This document shows positions 7,090 through 12,891 of a stretch of DNA of 13,262 bases, piece after piece. The notes below the pieces were generated by a model. That model searched no databases and was not told where the DNA came from. It saw only the letters and a list, made by a program, of their open reading frames with translations. Positions within the stretch are counted from its first letter, which is position 1. The number at the start of each line of letters is the position of its first letter. Both the position numbers and the translations under genes were made by a program. This stretch comes from Nitrospirota bacterium. Its GTDB lineage: Bacteria > Nitrospirota > Nitrospiria > Nitrospirales > UBA8639. The stretch lies in contig QIDY01000206.1 in NCBI GenBank assembly GCA_003228495.1, forward strand, positions 1 to 13,262, written 5' to 3'.

Positions 7090-7793
7090 CTCTAGCGTTT
7101 AATGATAACCAACATCGTAGCATCGGATTATGGATTCGTACGTGGAGTATAGCTCTATGGTGCTTTGTGATGATCATGGGTGTGAATGCCAATAGTCTGG
7201 TCTGGGCGGAAAATTCGGCCAGCCAGGGGTCTTTAGGGGATTCCATCCTCATCGAAGATTTTCGCAATCCGGATGAAAGAGGATTTCCTCAAGGATGGGG
7301 AGCGCAACGGAGTACGGTGACCGCGCATGAAACGTATATGATTCAGGAGGAAGACGGCGTTTCATTTCTTAGAGCGAAGAAGGCCAGTCAACGTGTCTAT
7401 ACGAAGCAGATGACATGGGATCCCAAGACGCATCCGGTGTTGGTTTGGCGTTGGCGGCTTCAGGCGGTTCCGGAGGGGGAGGAATTTATCGCGGCGATTT
7501 ACCCGTCGTTAGACACGGATTTGATGTTTATTCCAGTCAATACCAAATATGTGTGGAGCGCCATGTTACCGGTAGGCTCGATCAAGGAAGGCGGCATGTT
7601 CAGTTCTACCGAAATGGTGATCCGAAGTGGGGCAGAGCCTATTGGCGAGTGGGTGGAGGAACGGGTCAATGTCTACGAAGATTTTTTAAAGATTCACAAT
7701 CATGAGCCTGCTGCCAAGGCTTGGGGAATTTCGTTGTTAGGAGGCTCTGCAGTAGAGATTGATTTTGGCTCGCTCCGAGTTGAAACCGAATAA
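7086..7793 (+). CDS. DUF3047 family secreted or anchored protein
   Basis: The ATG at 7086 overlaps the oxidase stop (ATGA), which points to translational coupling. A hydrophobic stretch at about residues 17-42 (WIRTWSIALWCFVMIMG onward) acts as a signal peptide or anchor. The remainder reads like DUF3047: EDFRNPDERGFPQGW near the start, FLRAKKASQRVYTK, then PVLVWRWRLQAVPEG, and a closing EEWVxERVNVYEDFL-type segment with IDFGSLRVE as the last strand. The family is a beta-sandwich-like domain of unknown function, often found with respiratory or envelope genes. No cofactor motif is visible. Position suggests a periplasmic partner of the oxidase encoded just upstream. Assignment rests on the FPQGW and LVWRWRL hallmarks. 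Confidence 0.7.
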   Translation: MTLAFNDNQHRSIGLWIRTWSIALWCFVMIMGVNANSLVWAENSASQGSLGDSILIEDFRNPDERGFPQGWGAQRSTVTAHETYMIQEEDGVSFLRAKKASQRVYTKQMTWDPKTHPVLVWRWRLQAVPEGEEFIAAIYPSLDTDLMFIPVNTKYVWSAMLPVGSIKEGGMFSSTEMVIRSGAEPIGEWVEERVNVYEDFLKIHNHEPAAKAWGISLLGGSAVEIDFGSLRVETE

Positions 7794-7828
7794 GCCGCAT
7801 GTCTTAGTAATAAATATTAGAGAATCCG

Positions 7829-8200
7829 ATGCCTATGTCAAAAATATATGATGTTGTTTTGGGAGCCCTGGTCTTAGGGACTGTTGGGGTGCTCATTGGT
7901 CTGTCGATGGGAATCGGGTTTCTCCCGGCGTCTCTTGTGTTGGGTATCTTGTTAGGTGCAGGTGTCGGGTATTTCGGAGGGCGACAATTCTTTTTGAGTA
8001 TCTTTGTGGGGACGATATTAGGAGGTTTGCTGGCTTGGAGGTTAGGTGGCGTTGATGTGATAACCGTCGGTGCCTCTTCAGGCGCCGCGATGGGTGGATT
8101 TATGGGAGTCTGGATTCCAATGTTGCTAGATCTCTTTCAACAACGAAAACAACCGGTATCGGCTTCTCCGGTGGAGCAACCGGGAAATCCTGAATCATGA
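7829..8200 (+). CDS. Small glycine-rich integral membrane protein
   Basis: A 123-residue protein with three to four hydrophobic segments (about 6-28, 30-48, 52-69, 78-102), rich in Gly, Ala, Leu and Val, with a short hydrophilic C-terminal tail (QQRKQPVSASPVEQPGNPES). GVLIGLSMGIG and ILLGAGVGYFGG resemble glycine-zipper helices that pack closely. I do not recognise the family. ATG 7829 and ATG 7835 are both possible starts; neither has a strong Shine-Dalgarno. It lies 35 bases after the DUF3047 gene and 40 before the next, in the same direction, so it is probably part of the same operon. A structural or assembly role in the membrane is possible but not shown. Confidence 0.65.
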   Translation: MPMSKIYDVVLGALVLGTVGVLIGLSMGIGFLPASLVLGILLGAGVGYFGGRQFFLSIFVGTILGGLLAWRLGGVDVITVGASSGAAMGGFMGVWIPMLLDLFQQRKQPVSASPVEQPGNPES

Positions 8201-8240
8201 GGATGTATAACGTCCTGCCAACGACTTTGGGATTAAGCCG

Positions 8241-9152
8241 ATGAAGGATCAACGGGTTCTAATAGGCTCGATTATTTTTGTGTTTGGATCTTTTATTATG
8301 ACGATGGTGTTGTTTGTTTGGGAAACCTATAAGAATAAACGGGATTTGGAAGCGATTATGGCAGGTCGACCAGCCAAGGTGCGTGTTCTTCAGCCCATGC
8401 CTACCCAGGATTTTTCGATGTATAAAACTCTCATGGGAGATGATAATCGAAAGATGATAGAAATTCCTGAAGGGCCTTTTACCATGGGAATTGGCGATGG
8501 TGATCCGGACGAGGGTCCGGCTCACCCTGTCTATCTTCAAACTTTTTATATAGATTTGAACGAAGTAACCCAAGCGGATTACGACCGATATGTGAAAATG
8601 ACGAAACGAGAAAAACCAAAAGTGCCGGTGTTTGAGGATAAAGCCGAAAAGCTCATTAGCCCTGATTATCCTGTGGTGGGAGTGACGTGGAACGATGCCT
8701 TTGGGTATTGCCGATGGGCAAGTAAACGGCTTCCGACGGAAGCCGAATGGGAGAAGGCCGCACGTGGGGAAGGCAAGCGACGCTATCCCTGGGGAACTAA
8801 ATTTGAGCATCCATTCGCCAATGTGGATGGACAAGAGGATGGATTCCAATACTTGGCGCCGGTCGGATCATTTGAAGTGGGGCGAAGTCCCTTCGGACTG
8901 TACGATGCCACGGGCAATGTTGCTGAATGGGTGATGGACGATTATACCGCAGATTATTATCAGGAATCGCCGTATCGGAATCCACCGGGTCCTAAAACGG
9001 ATGATGTGTTTAAAGTAATTCGTGGCGGGTCTTGGCGTGAGTCTCGGTTAGGTGCGCGCGTCACCAAGCGATTTTCAGCCAAGATGTGGCGAACCGATGC
9101 GACCATAGGATTTCGATGCGCAAAAGATCCTCCGTCCGAAAGTGAAAAGTGA
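8241..9152 (+). CDS. Membrane-anchored FGE/SUMF1-fold protein (copy 1)
   Basis: A 303-residue protein with an N-terminal anchor helix (about 6-27) followed by an FGE-sulfatase domain (about 72-298). Family hallmarks are IPEGPFTMG at the domain start, YIDLNEVTQADYDRYV, VTWNDAFGYCRWASKRLPTE followed by AEWEKAARG, PWG, GLYDATGNVAEWVMDDY, VIRGGSW and IGFRCAK at the end. True formylglycine-generating enzymes have two catalytic cysteines between RGGSW and GFRCA. Here that stretch (WRESRLGARVTKRFSAKMW) has none, so sulfatase activation is unlikely. A calcium-stabilised binding or scaffold fold, or a different oxygenase chemistry, is possible. The anchor orientation suggests the domain is periplasmic. 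The stop codon lies inside a purine-rich repeat that continues into the gap. Confidence 0.85.
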   Translation: MKDQRVLIGSIIFVFGSFIMTMVLFVWETYKNKRDLEAIMAGRPAKVRVLQPMPTQDFSMYKTLMGDDNRKMIEIPEGPFTMGIGDGDPDEGPAHPVYLQTFYIDLNEVTQADYDRYVKMTKREKPKVPVFEDKAEKLISPDYPVVGVTWNDAFGYCRWASKRLPTEAEWEKAARGEGKRRYPWGTKFEHPFANVDGQEDGFQYLAPVGSFEVGRSPFGLYDATGNVAEWVMDDYTADYYQESPYRNPPGPKTDDVFKVIRGGSWRESRLGARVTKRFSAKMWRTDATIGFRCAKDPPSESEK

Positions 9153-9250
9153 GAAGGTAGAAGTGAAAAGTAAAGAGTGAGCAAGAAGGAGGGACTTGCC
9201 GTCTCTTTTCTCTTGCTTCTCACTCCTCACTTTTTACTTCTCGCTTCTTT
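9139..9250. repeat. Purine-rich imperfect inverted repeat
   Basis: Arms of about 35 bases face each other: the left arm (9153-9186) reads GAAG..AGAAGT.AAAAGT...GAGTGAG..CAAGA, and the right arm (9211-9247) is its near reverse complement with a short insertion. The intervening loop is 9187-9210. The left side also carries a direct repeat of AAGTGAAAAGT (9140-9150 and 9161-9171, 21-base period). The strand asymmetry is extreme, purines on the left and pyrimidines on the right. The first unit overlaps the end of the upstream gene. It looks like a degenerate interspersed intergenic element that would form a long hairpin in RNA. Confidence 0.75.
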
Positions 9251-9271
9251 TGGTTGTTGTGAAGTCCTCTC

Positions 9272-10189
9272 ATGGATACTCGCTTTAAAGTAATATTCCT
9301 CATTGCGGTTCTGGTGATGTGCAGTTTGCCCATCATGGGAATTTTGAAAGGGCCGCCCATCCCGGTTGAAGAACCTGCTCAGTCCGTTTCTCCAGCCCAA
9401 AGGCCTTCAGTCTTAGCACAACAAGAAGATACGATGGTTGAAATTCCTGCCGGGGAATTTATTCTTGGCAGCAACCAAGGGGGTTACAATGAAAAGCCTC
9501 AGCATGTCTTAATGCTAGATACCTATTGGATTGATCAGTATGAGGTCACGTACCAACAGTATATGGAATTTGTTGAAACGACAGGTCATCGTCTACCTGG
9601 GCCGCCCTCCCGTTATGCCAGGAAGCTTGAAGCCCTCCGTGGACTCAATCAACCGGTGACCTATGTATCCTGGAGTGATGCCGTGGCCTATTGCGAATGG
9701 AAAGGTAAGCGGCTTCCCACCGAACGAGAATGGGAAAAAGCTATTCGAGGCTCGGATGGACGAACATGGCCCTGGGGTGAAGGCCGCGATGGGTTTCCTG
9801 CGAATTTTGATGGGGAAGCTGATGGTTTTGAAGTGACAGCGCCGGTTGGATCTTTTTCGAAAGATCGAAGTATGTATGGAGTCTATGACGGGGCAGGCAA
9901 CGTCATGGAATGGGTGGAGGATTGGTATGTCGAGGATACTTATCGGAGAGCGGTAAAGCCGGGCGTGGTGCGCTCCAAGCCAACTTCAACTTACAAAACT
10001 ATGCGTGGGGGAGGATATATGAGTCAGGGAATTGACCTGCGTATTACTAATCGAAGTTTTATCGTTCCGGACTTCCGGGATGAAGCCATTGGGTTTCGGT
10101 GTGCAAGATCAAAACAGGACAAGGAGCCGATAATCTTGTCTTCTGGATTATGGAACGTTAACCGAGAAAATCAAAATAATAGAGGATGA
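9272..10189 (+). CDS. Membrane-anchored or exported FGE/SUMF1-fold protein (copy 2)
   Basis: A 305-residue protein with a hydrophobic N-terminal helix (about 6-24), then a proline-rich linker and an FGE-sulfatase domain (about 54-285). Motifs run in the family order: MVEIPAGEFILGS, YWIDQYEVTYQQYMEFVE, VTYVSWSDAVAYCEWKGKRL followed by PTEREWEKAIRG, WPWGEGRDGF, GVYDGAGNVMEWVEDWY, TMRGGGYMSQG and AIGFRCARS. The catalytic cysteine pair of formylglycine-generating enzymes is missing here too (RITNRSFIVPDF lies where it should be). It resembles its upstream neighbour over the whole domain, so the two are tandem duplicates that have diverged. The ATG at 9272 has no strong Shine-Dalgarno. A possible short gene on the - strand overlaps its last 32 bases. 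Confidence 0.85.
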   Translation: MDTRFKVIFLIAVLVMCSLPIMGILKGPPIPVEEPAQSVSPAQRPSVLAQQEDTMVEIPAGEFILGSNQGGYNEKPQHVLMLDTYWIDQYEVTYQQYMEFVETTGHRLPGPPSRYARKLEALRGLNQPVTYVSWSDAVAYCEWKGKRLPTEREWEKAIRGSDGRTWPWGEGRDGFPANFDGEADGFEVTAPVGSFSKDRSMYGVYDGAGNVMEWVEDWYVEDTYRRAVKPGVVRSKPTSTYKTMRGGGYMSQGIDLRITNRSFIVPDFRDEAIGFRCARSKQDKEPIILSSGLWNVNRENQNNRG

Positions 10190-10265
10190 GGAAAACTGCG
10201 AGAAGAATATTGACAACCATTCCGGCCAACACTACAATGTCGAACACTTTTGCATTGCTGCGCAT
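10158..10265 (-). CDS. Possible 35-residue single-helix membrane peptide
   Basis: On the minus strand, ATG (complement of 10263-10265) opens 35 codons ending at TAA (complement of 10158-10160). The peptide starts MRSNAKVFDIVVLAGMVV and continues NILLAVFLILYYFDFLG, a basic N-terminus followed by one long uninterrupted hydrophobic helix, as in tiny oxidase or transporter subunits. An AAAGGGA stretch lies seven bases upstream of the ATG on that strand and is a fair Shine-Dalgarno site. Its 3' end overlaps the tail of the FGE-like gene in convergent orientation. Against it: it is short, it is the only - strand gene in the window, and conservation cannot be tested here. Treat as tentative. Confidence 0.35.
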   Translation of the reverse strand: MRSNAKVFDIVVLAGMVVNILLAVFLILYYFDFLG

Positions 10266-10324
10266 GGGTTATCCCTTTTTACATCGAAAAGAATGAATGT
10301 TGGAATACCATGAAGTTTGAGAAT

Positions 10325-10360
10325 CTGTCAATAAAATAATTTAGGTGTATATATCTAAAT
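10325..10360 (+). promoter_or_regulatory. Candidate promoter with overlapping dyad, upstream of the small genes
   Basis: CTGTCA (10325-10330), a 17-base spacer and TATATA (10348-10353) form a reasonable sigma70-like promoter about 40 bases before the 43-codon gene. An imperfect dyad covers the -10: ATTTAG (10339-10344) is the reverse complement of CTAAAT (10355-10360), and most inner positions also pair. A regulator bound there would block the promoter. The regulator cannot be named. Confidence 0.4.
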
Positions 10361-10392
10361 AAAACGTTGTACTAACGAAGAGGTGATGGAAC

Positions 10393-10524
10393 ATGGCTGA
10401 GTTTGGACCTGTAAGAGAAGCAACGGTGTTAGAGACAAAAATTGGCAAGGCAATATTTTATGTGACTTGCGCGGTAAGTCTCTGGTTTTTTTATTGGTTT
10501 GCTGGTATTCAATGCCCCTGCTAA
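10393..10524 (+). CDS. Small single-helix membrane protein (43 residues), possible oxidase subunit
   Basis: ATG 10393 to TAA 10524 encodes 43 residues beginning MAEFGPVREATVLETKIGKA. A hydrophilic N-terminal third is followed by one aromatic-rich membrane helix (about 19-38: KAIFYVTCAVSLWFFYWFAG) and an IQCPC end. The ribosome binding site is good: AAGAGGTGAT at 10378-10387, five bases before the ATG. No haem c motif is present, but the C-terminal CPC and C26 are notable for so short a protein. It lies 64 bases before another short membrane gene and upstream of the second bd-like oxidase, in the same direction. Small single-helix subunits such as CydX accompany canonical bd oxidases, so a similar role is the best guess. 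I do not recognise its family. Confidence 0.65.
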   Translation: MAEFGPVREATVLETKIGKAIFYVTCAVSLWFFYWFAGIQCPC

Positions 10525-10588
10525 ATTTCATGTCTTTCTATCAACAAGAAACTTTCATTAATTTCTCTATAAGCGAAGGAGGGGTGCA

Positions 10589-10702
10589 ATGACTGCTGTC
10601 TATGTGGCCATTTCATTGGTGATTTGTTTTGTGTATTTTCAATTTTTGGACTGGCTTTTAATGGATGCCCAGGGCTTAGACTATTTTTATATGTTCCGGT
10701 AG
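10589..10702 (+). CDS. Small single-helix membrane protein (37 residues), possible oxidase subunit
   Basis: ATG 10589 to TAG 10702 encodes 37 residues. The N-terminal MTAVYVAISLVICFVYFQFL is one membrane helix running to about residue 24, followed by a short acidic and aromatic tail (MDAQGLDYFYMFR). A strong Shine-Dalgarno, AAGGAGGGG at 10577-10585, stands just before the ATG. It lies between the 43-residue gene and the second bd-like oxidase, all on the same strand. Length and topology (helix right at the N-terminus, short charged tail) resemble CydX-class subunits in form, though not obviously in sequence. Together with its neighbour it is a candidate accessory subunit of the oxidase (inference). 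Confidence 0.65.
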   Translation: MTAVYVAISLVICFVYFQFLDWLLMDAQGLDYFYMFR

Positions 10703-10732
10703 GGGTATTCGGTAGTAAACGTAGGACTTCTG

Positions 10733-10742
10733 CATGTACATG
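10733..10742. promoter_or_regulatory. Perfect 10-bp palindrome
   Basis: CATGTACATG is a perfect palindrome in the gap between the 37-residue gene and the second oxidase. It could be part of an operator, but so short a palindrome can occur by chance. No good promoter was found next to it; TTATAC at 10795-10800 lacks a properly spaced -35. Confidence 0.2.
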
Positions 10743-10830
10743 TGAAAAATAAAATGGGTATGCGAATAAAGAAAATTGCAAAAAATTTGATTGGTTATAC
10801 AAACAACACGTTTTCAAAGGAGGTAGGTCC

Positions 10831-12825
10831 ATGGGTCGCTTGTTCACTCCAATGACCCGAGGTAAAAAGAAGTTTTTTGCTGGCATTGCGTTGCTGGTAA
10901 CCGGGGTGTTTTTGACACTCCCAATTCTTTTGTCGGTCACGGCCCTGGCTAGCGGTGGTGGAGGGGCTTCGGGAGGTCCTCCTCCTGAGGTCTTAGCTGC
11001 CCAAAAAGCGGCTGCAGCTGAAGGTGGCGGTGAGGGTGAAGAGGGTGAAAAGATTGAAATGGGTCGTGATATTTATTACAAAATAGAAGGCCCGGCAATT
11101 GGAATGCCCGCTCCTGTCACACAGGATAATGAATCATTTTATCCTCGGTATAACTTTGAGAGCCGCGTTCTTCTGTGGGTGGCCAACCAACAGCATCTCT
11201 ATTATGGAAGTTTTGTGCTGGCGGTCCCAATTTTCTGTATGTGTATTGAATTCGCGGGGATGATCAGTAAGGATAAGGCCATGGCCAAGAAGTATGATCA
11301 ATTGGCTTATGATTTTATCAGGATTAGTTTGACGGCCTATTCCTTGACTGCCATTCTTGGTGGGATTTTGATCTTTACTTTCCTAACACTCTATCCAGCC
11401 TTCTTTGGATATTTGTCTGGTATTTTCCGCCCGGTCATGCATATTTATGCCTTGACCTTCGTCGCGGAAAGCGCAACGCTCTATATATATTATTATGGCT
11501 GGGACAAAATGAGAGAAGGGGTTCTGAAGTGGGTTCACCTCAGTATGTCGGTCGTTTTGAACGTCATCGGTACACTCCTGATGATGTTGGCCAATTCCTG
11601 GATTGCTTTCATGATGTCACCGGCTGGGATTGATGAACAAGGTCGCTATTTGGGGAACATTTGGCATGTGATACATTCAGCCCTTTGGAATCCTTTGAAT
11701 GTCCATAGAATTCTAGGGAATATGGCGTTTGGTGGTGGTGTGGTGGCAGCCTATGCGGCCTATCGCTTCCTCTCTTCAAATACAGACGAAGAGCGGGCTC
11801 ATTATGATTGGATGGGATACATCGCCATGAGCTTGGGCGTGGCCTTTCTTATTCCACTTCCATTTGCGGGATATTGGTTGATGCGGGAGGTGTATGCTTA
11901 CCGTCAACAAATGGGGATTACCCTTATGGGTGGATTGTTGGCATGGTTGTTTATTATTCAAGCCACCATGATTGGAATTCTGTTCCTCACAACCAATTAT
12001 TATCTGTGGCAAGCCCTAGGACGAATGACAGGCGGAGAAAGATTTCAAAAGTATATTAAATATCTGGTATTTATATTGGTCGTAGGGCTTCTGGTGTTTA
12101 TCACCCCACATACAATCGTTATGTCACCGGCAGAGTTGAAAGCCATGGGCGGTCAGCAGCACCCTGTGCTGGGGAATTTTGGTGTGATGTCGGCCAAAAA
12201 TGGTGGAATTAATGCCATCATTATGACCACGATTCTAAGTTTTATTTGGTACCAGCGTGGGAATAAGGTGCCGACCGTCAGTTGGTCAAAATTTGGCAAT
12301 ATTTTTATGGGGTGTTTTTTCGTAGTTGCCCAATTAAATAATATTTGGCTGGCCTGTTATGGATATTTTATTCCGGCAAATGTGCGAATCGGGTTGTCGG
12401 TTCCTCAGGTGGCTGGAACGTTGTCGTGCTTGTTTCTCATGACCCCACTAAATTTGGCAATGTTGAAGGGTGGAAGAGAATTGGGGCCAATTAGATGGGG
12501 ACAAATTCCCGCGCGTTCCCAATATGCGATCATTATGTTGGCCACCGCATTCACATGGATGATGGGATTAATGGGGTATATTCGTTCGTCCGTGAGGTTG
12601 TTCTGGCACGTGAACGAAGTGATGCGGGACAATTCGCCATGGGCCTATACCCATACCATTGGTTTCGCGGCCAATGTCATTTCGTTTAACGTGCTATTTT
12701 TCTGGGTCAGTATTATGTTTGTTTTCTGGATGGGGTCACTAGGTGCAAAGAAGGTGATAGTGAAGGGCCCTGTTACCGAACCCGTTCCTGGTGGGGCATC
12801 TCCTCAACCTGTAACCGGGCATTGA
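10831..12825 (+). CDS. Cytochrome bd-like oxidase subunit I (copy 2)
   Basis: ATG 10831 follows a near-perfect AAGGAGGT (10817-10824). This 664-residue protein is clearly paralogous to the one at 5233 throughout. It has a longer N-terminus: a helix at about 15-38, then a Gly/Ala/Glu-rich low-complexity linker (41-75) before GRDIYYKIEGPAIG. CydA-like landmarks are QQH122 (H19 position), E213 (E107 position) in FVAESATLYIYYYGWDKM, and NPLNVHRI, where the H186 position is glycine and H292 lies about one helix turn earlier. Seven histidines are shared with copy 1 (122, 236, 282, 292, 427, 444, 593). This copy adds H204, H279, H324 and H608, which are Pro, Asn, Tyr and Pro in copy 1. A cytoplasmic-membrane terminal oxidase of the Nitrospira bd-like type is the best reading. 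Haem content, donor and even oxygen reduction are unproven. Confidence 0.82.
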   Translation: MGRLFTPMTRGKKKFFAGIALLVTGVFLTLPILLSVTALASGGGGASGGPPPEVLAAQKAAAAEGGGEGEEGEKIEMGRDIYYKIEGPAIGMPAPVTQDNESFYPRYNFESRVLLWVANQQHLYYGSFVLAVPIFCMCIEFAGMISKDKAMAKKYDQLAYDFIRISLTAYSLTAILGGILIFTFLTLYPAFFGYLSGIFRPVMHIYALTFVAESATLYIYYYGWDKMREGVLKWVHLSMSVVLNVIGTLLMMLANSWIAFMMSPAGIDEQGRYLGNIWHVIHSALWNPLNVHRILGNMAFGGGVVAAYAAYRFLSSNTDEERAHYDWMGYIAMSLGVAFLIPLPFAGYWLMREVYAYRQQMGITLMGGLLAWLFIIQATMIGILFLTTNYYLWQALGRMTGGERFQKYIKYLVFILVVGLLVFITPHTIVMSPAELKAMGGQQHPVLGNFGVMSAKNGGINAIIMTTILSFIWYQRGNKVPTVSWSKFGNIFMGCFFVVAQLNNIWLACYGYFIPANVRIGLSVPQVAGTLSCLFLMTPLNLAMLKGGRELGPIRWGQIPARSQYAIIMLATAFTWMMGLMGYIRSSVRLFWHVNEVMRDNSPWAYTHTIGFAANVISFNVLFFWVSIMFVFWMGSLGAKKVIVKGPVTEPVPGGASPQPVTGH

Positions 12826-12891
12826 TAAGATAAAGGTATTAACACTAATTATATGGCCTCAATAAGTGGCCAAAAGTTGGGGGAGTGAACT

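Noticed and set aside
8259..8849. A 196-codon open frame on the minus strand
   Set aside because: It lies fully inside the FGE-like gene on the other strand, has no membrane or domain motif, and its composition is that of an antisense shadow of a codon-biased gene.
9139..9250. CRISPR array
   Set aside because: The repeated units are only about 11 bases, degenerate and arranged as an inverted repeat, with no regular repeat-spacer structure and no cas genes nearby.
8241..10189. Genuine sulfatase-activating formylglycine-generating enzymes
   Set aside because: The two active-site cysteines are missing in both proteins and no sulfatase is encoded nearby.
10186..10296. A 36-codon + strand frame starting in an ATGA overlap with the second FGE-like gene
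   Set aside because: The overlap looks like coupling, but the peptide (MRKTARRILTTIPANTTMSN onward) has no hydrophobic core or motif, and the same bases read better as a membrane helix on the minus strand.
10754..10855. A 33-codon + strand frame running into the second oxidase gene
   Set aside because: No Shine-Dalgarno, lysine-rich composition without pattern, and it reads through the oxidase ribosome binding site and start codon.
12854..12872. Terminator after the second oxidase
   Set aside because: TGGCC/GGCCA makes only a 5-bp stem with a 9-base loop and is followed by AAAA, not a T-run; the next gene starts 20 bases later with a good ribosome binding site, so read-through is more likely.
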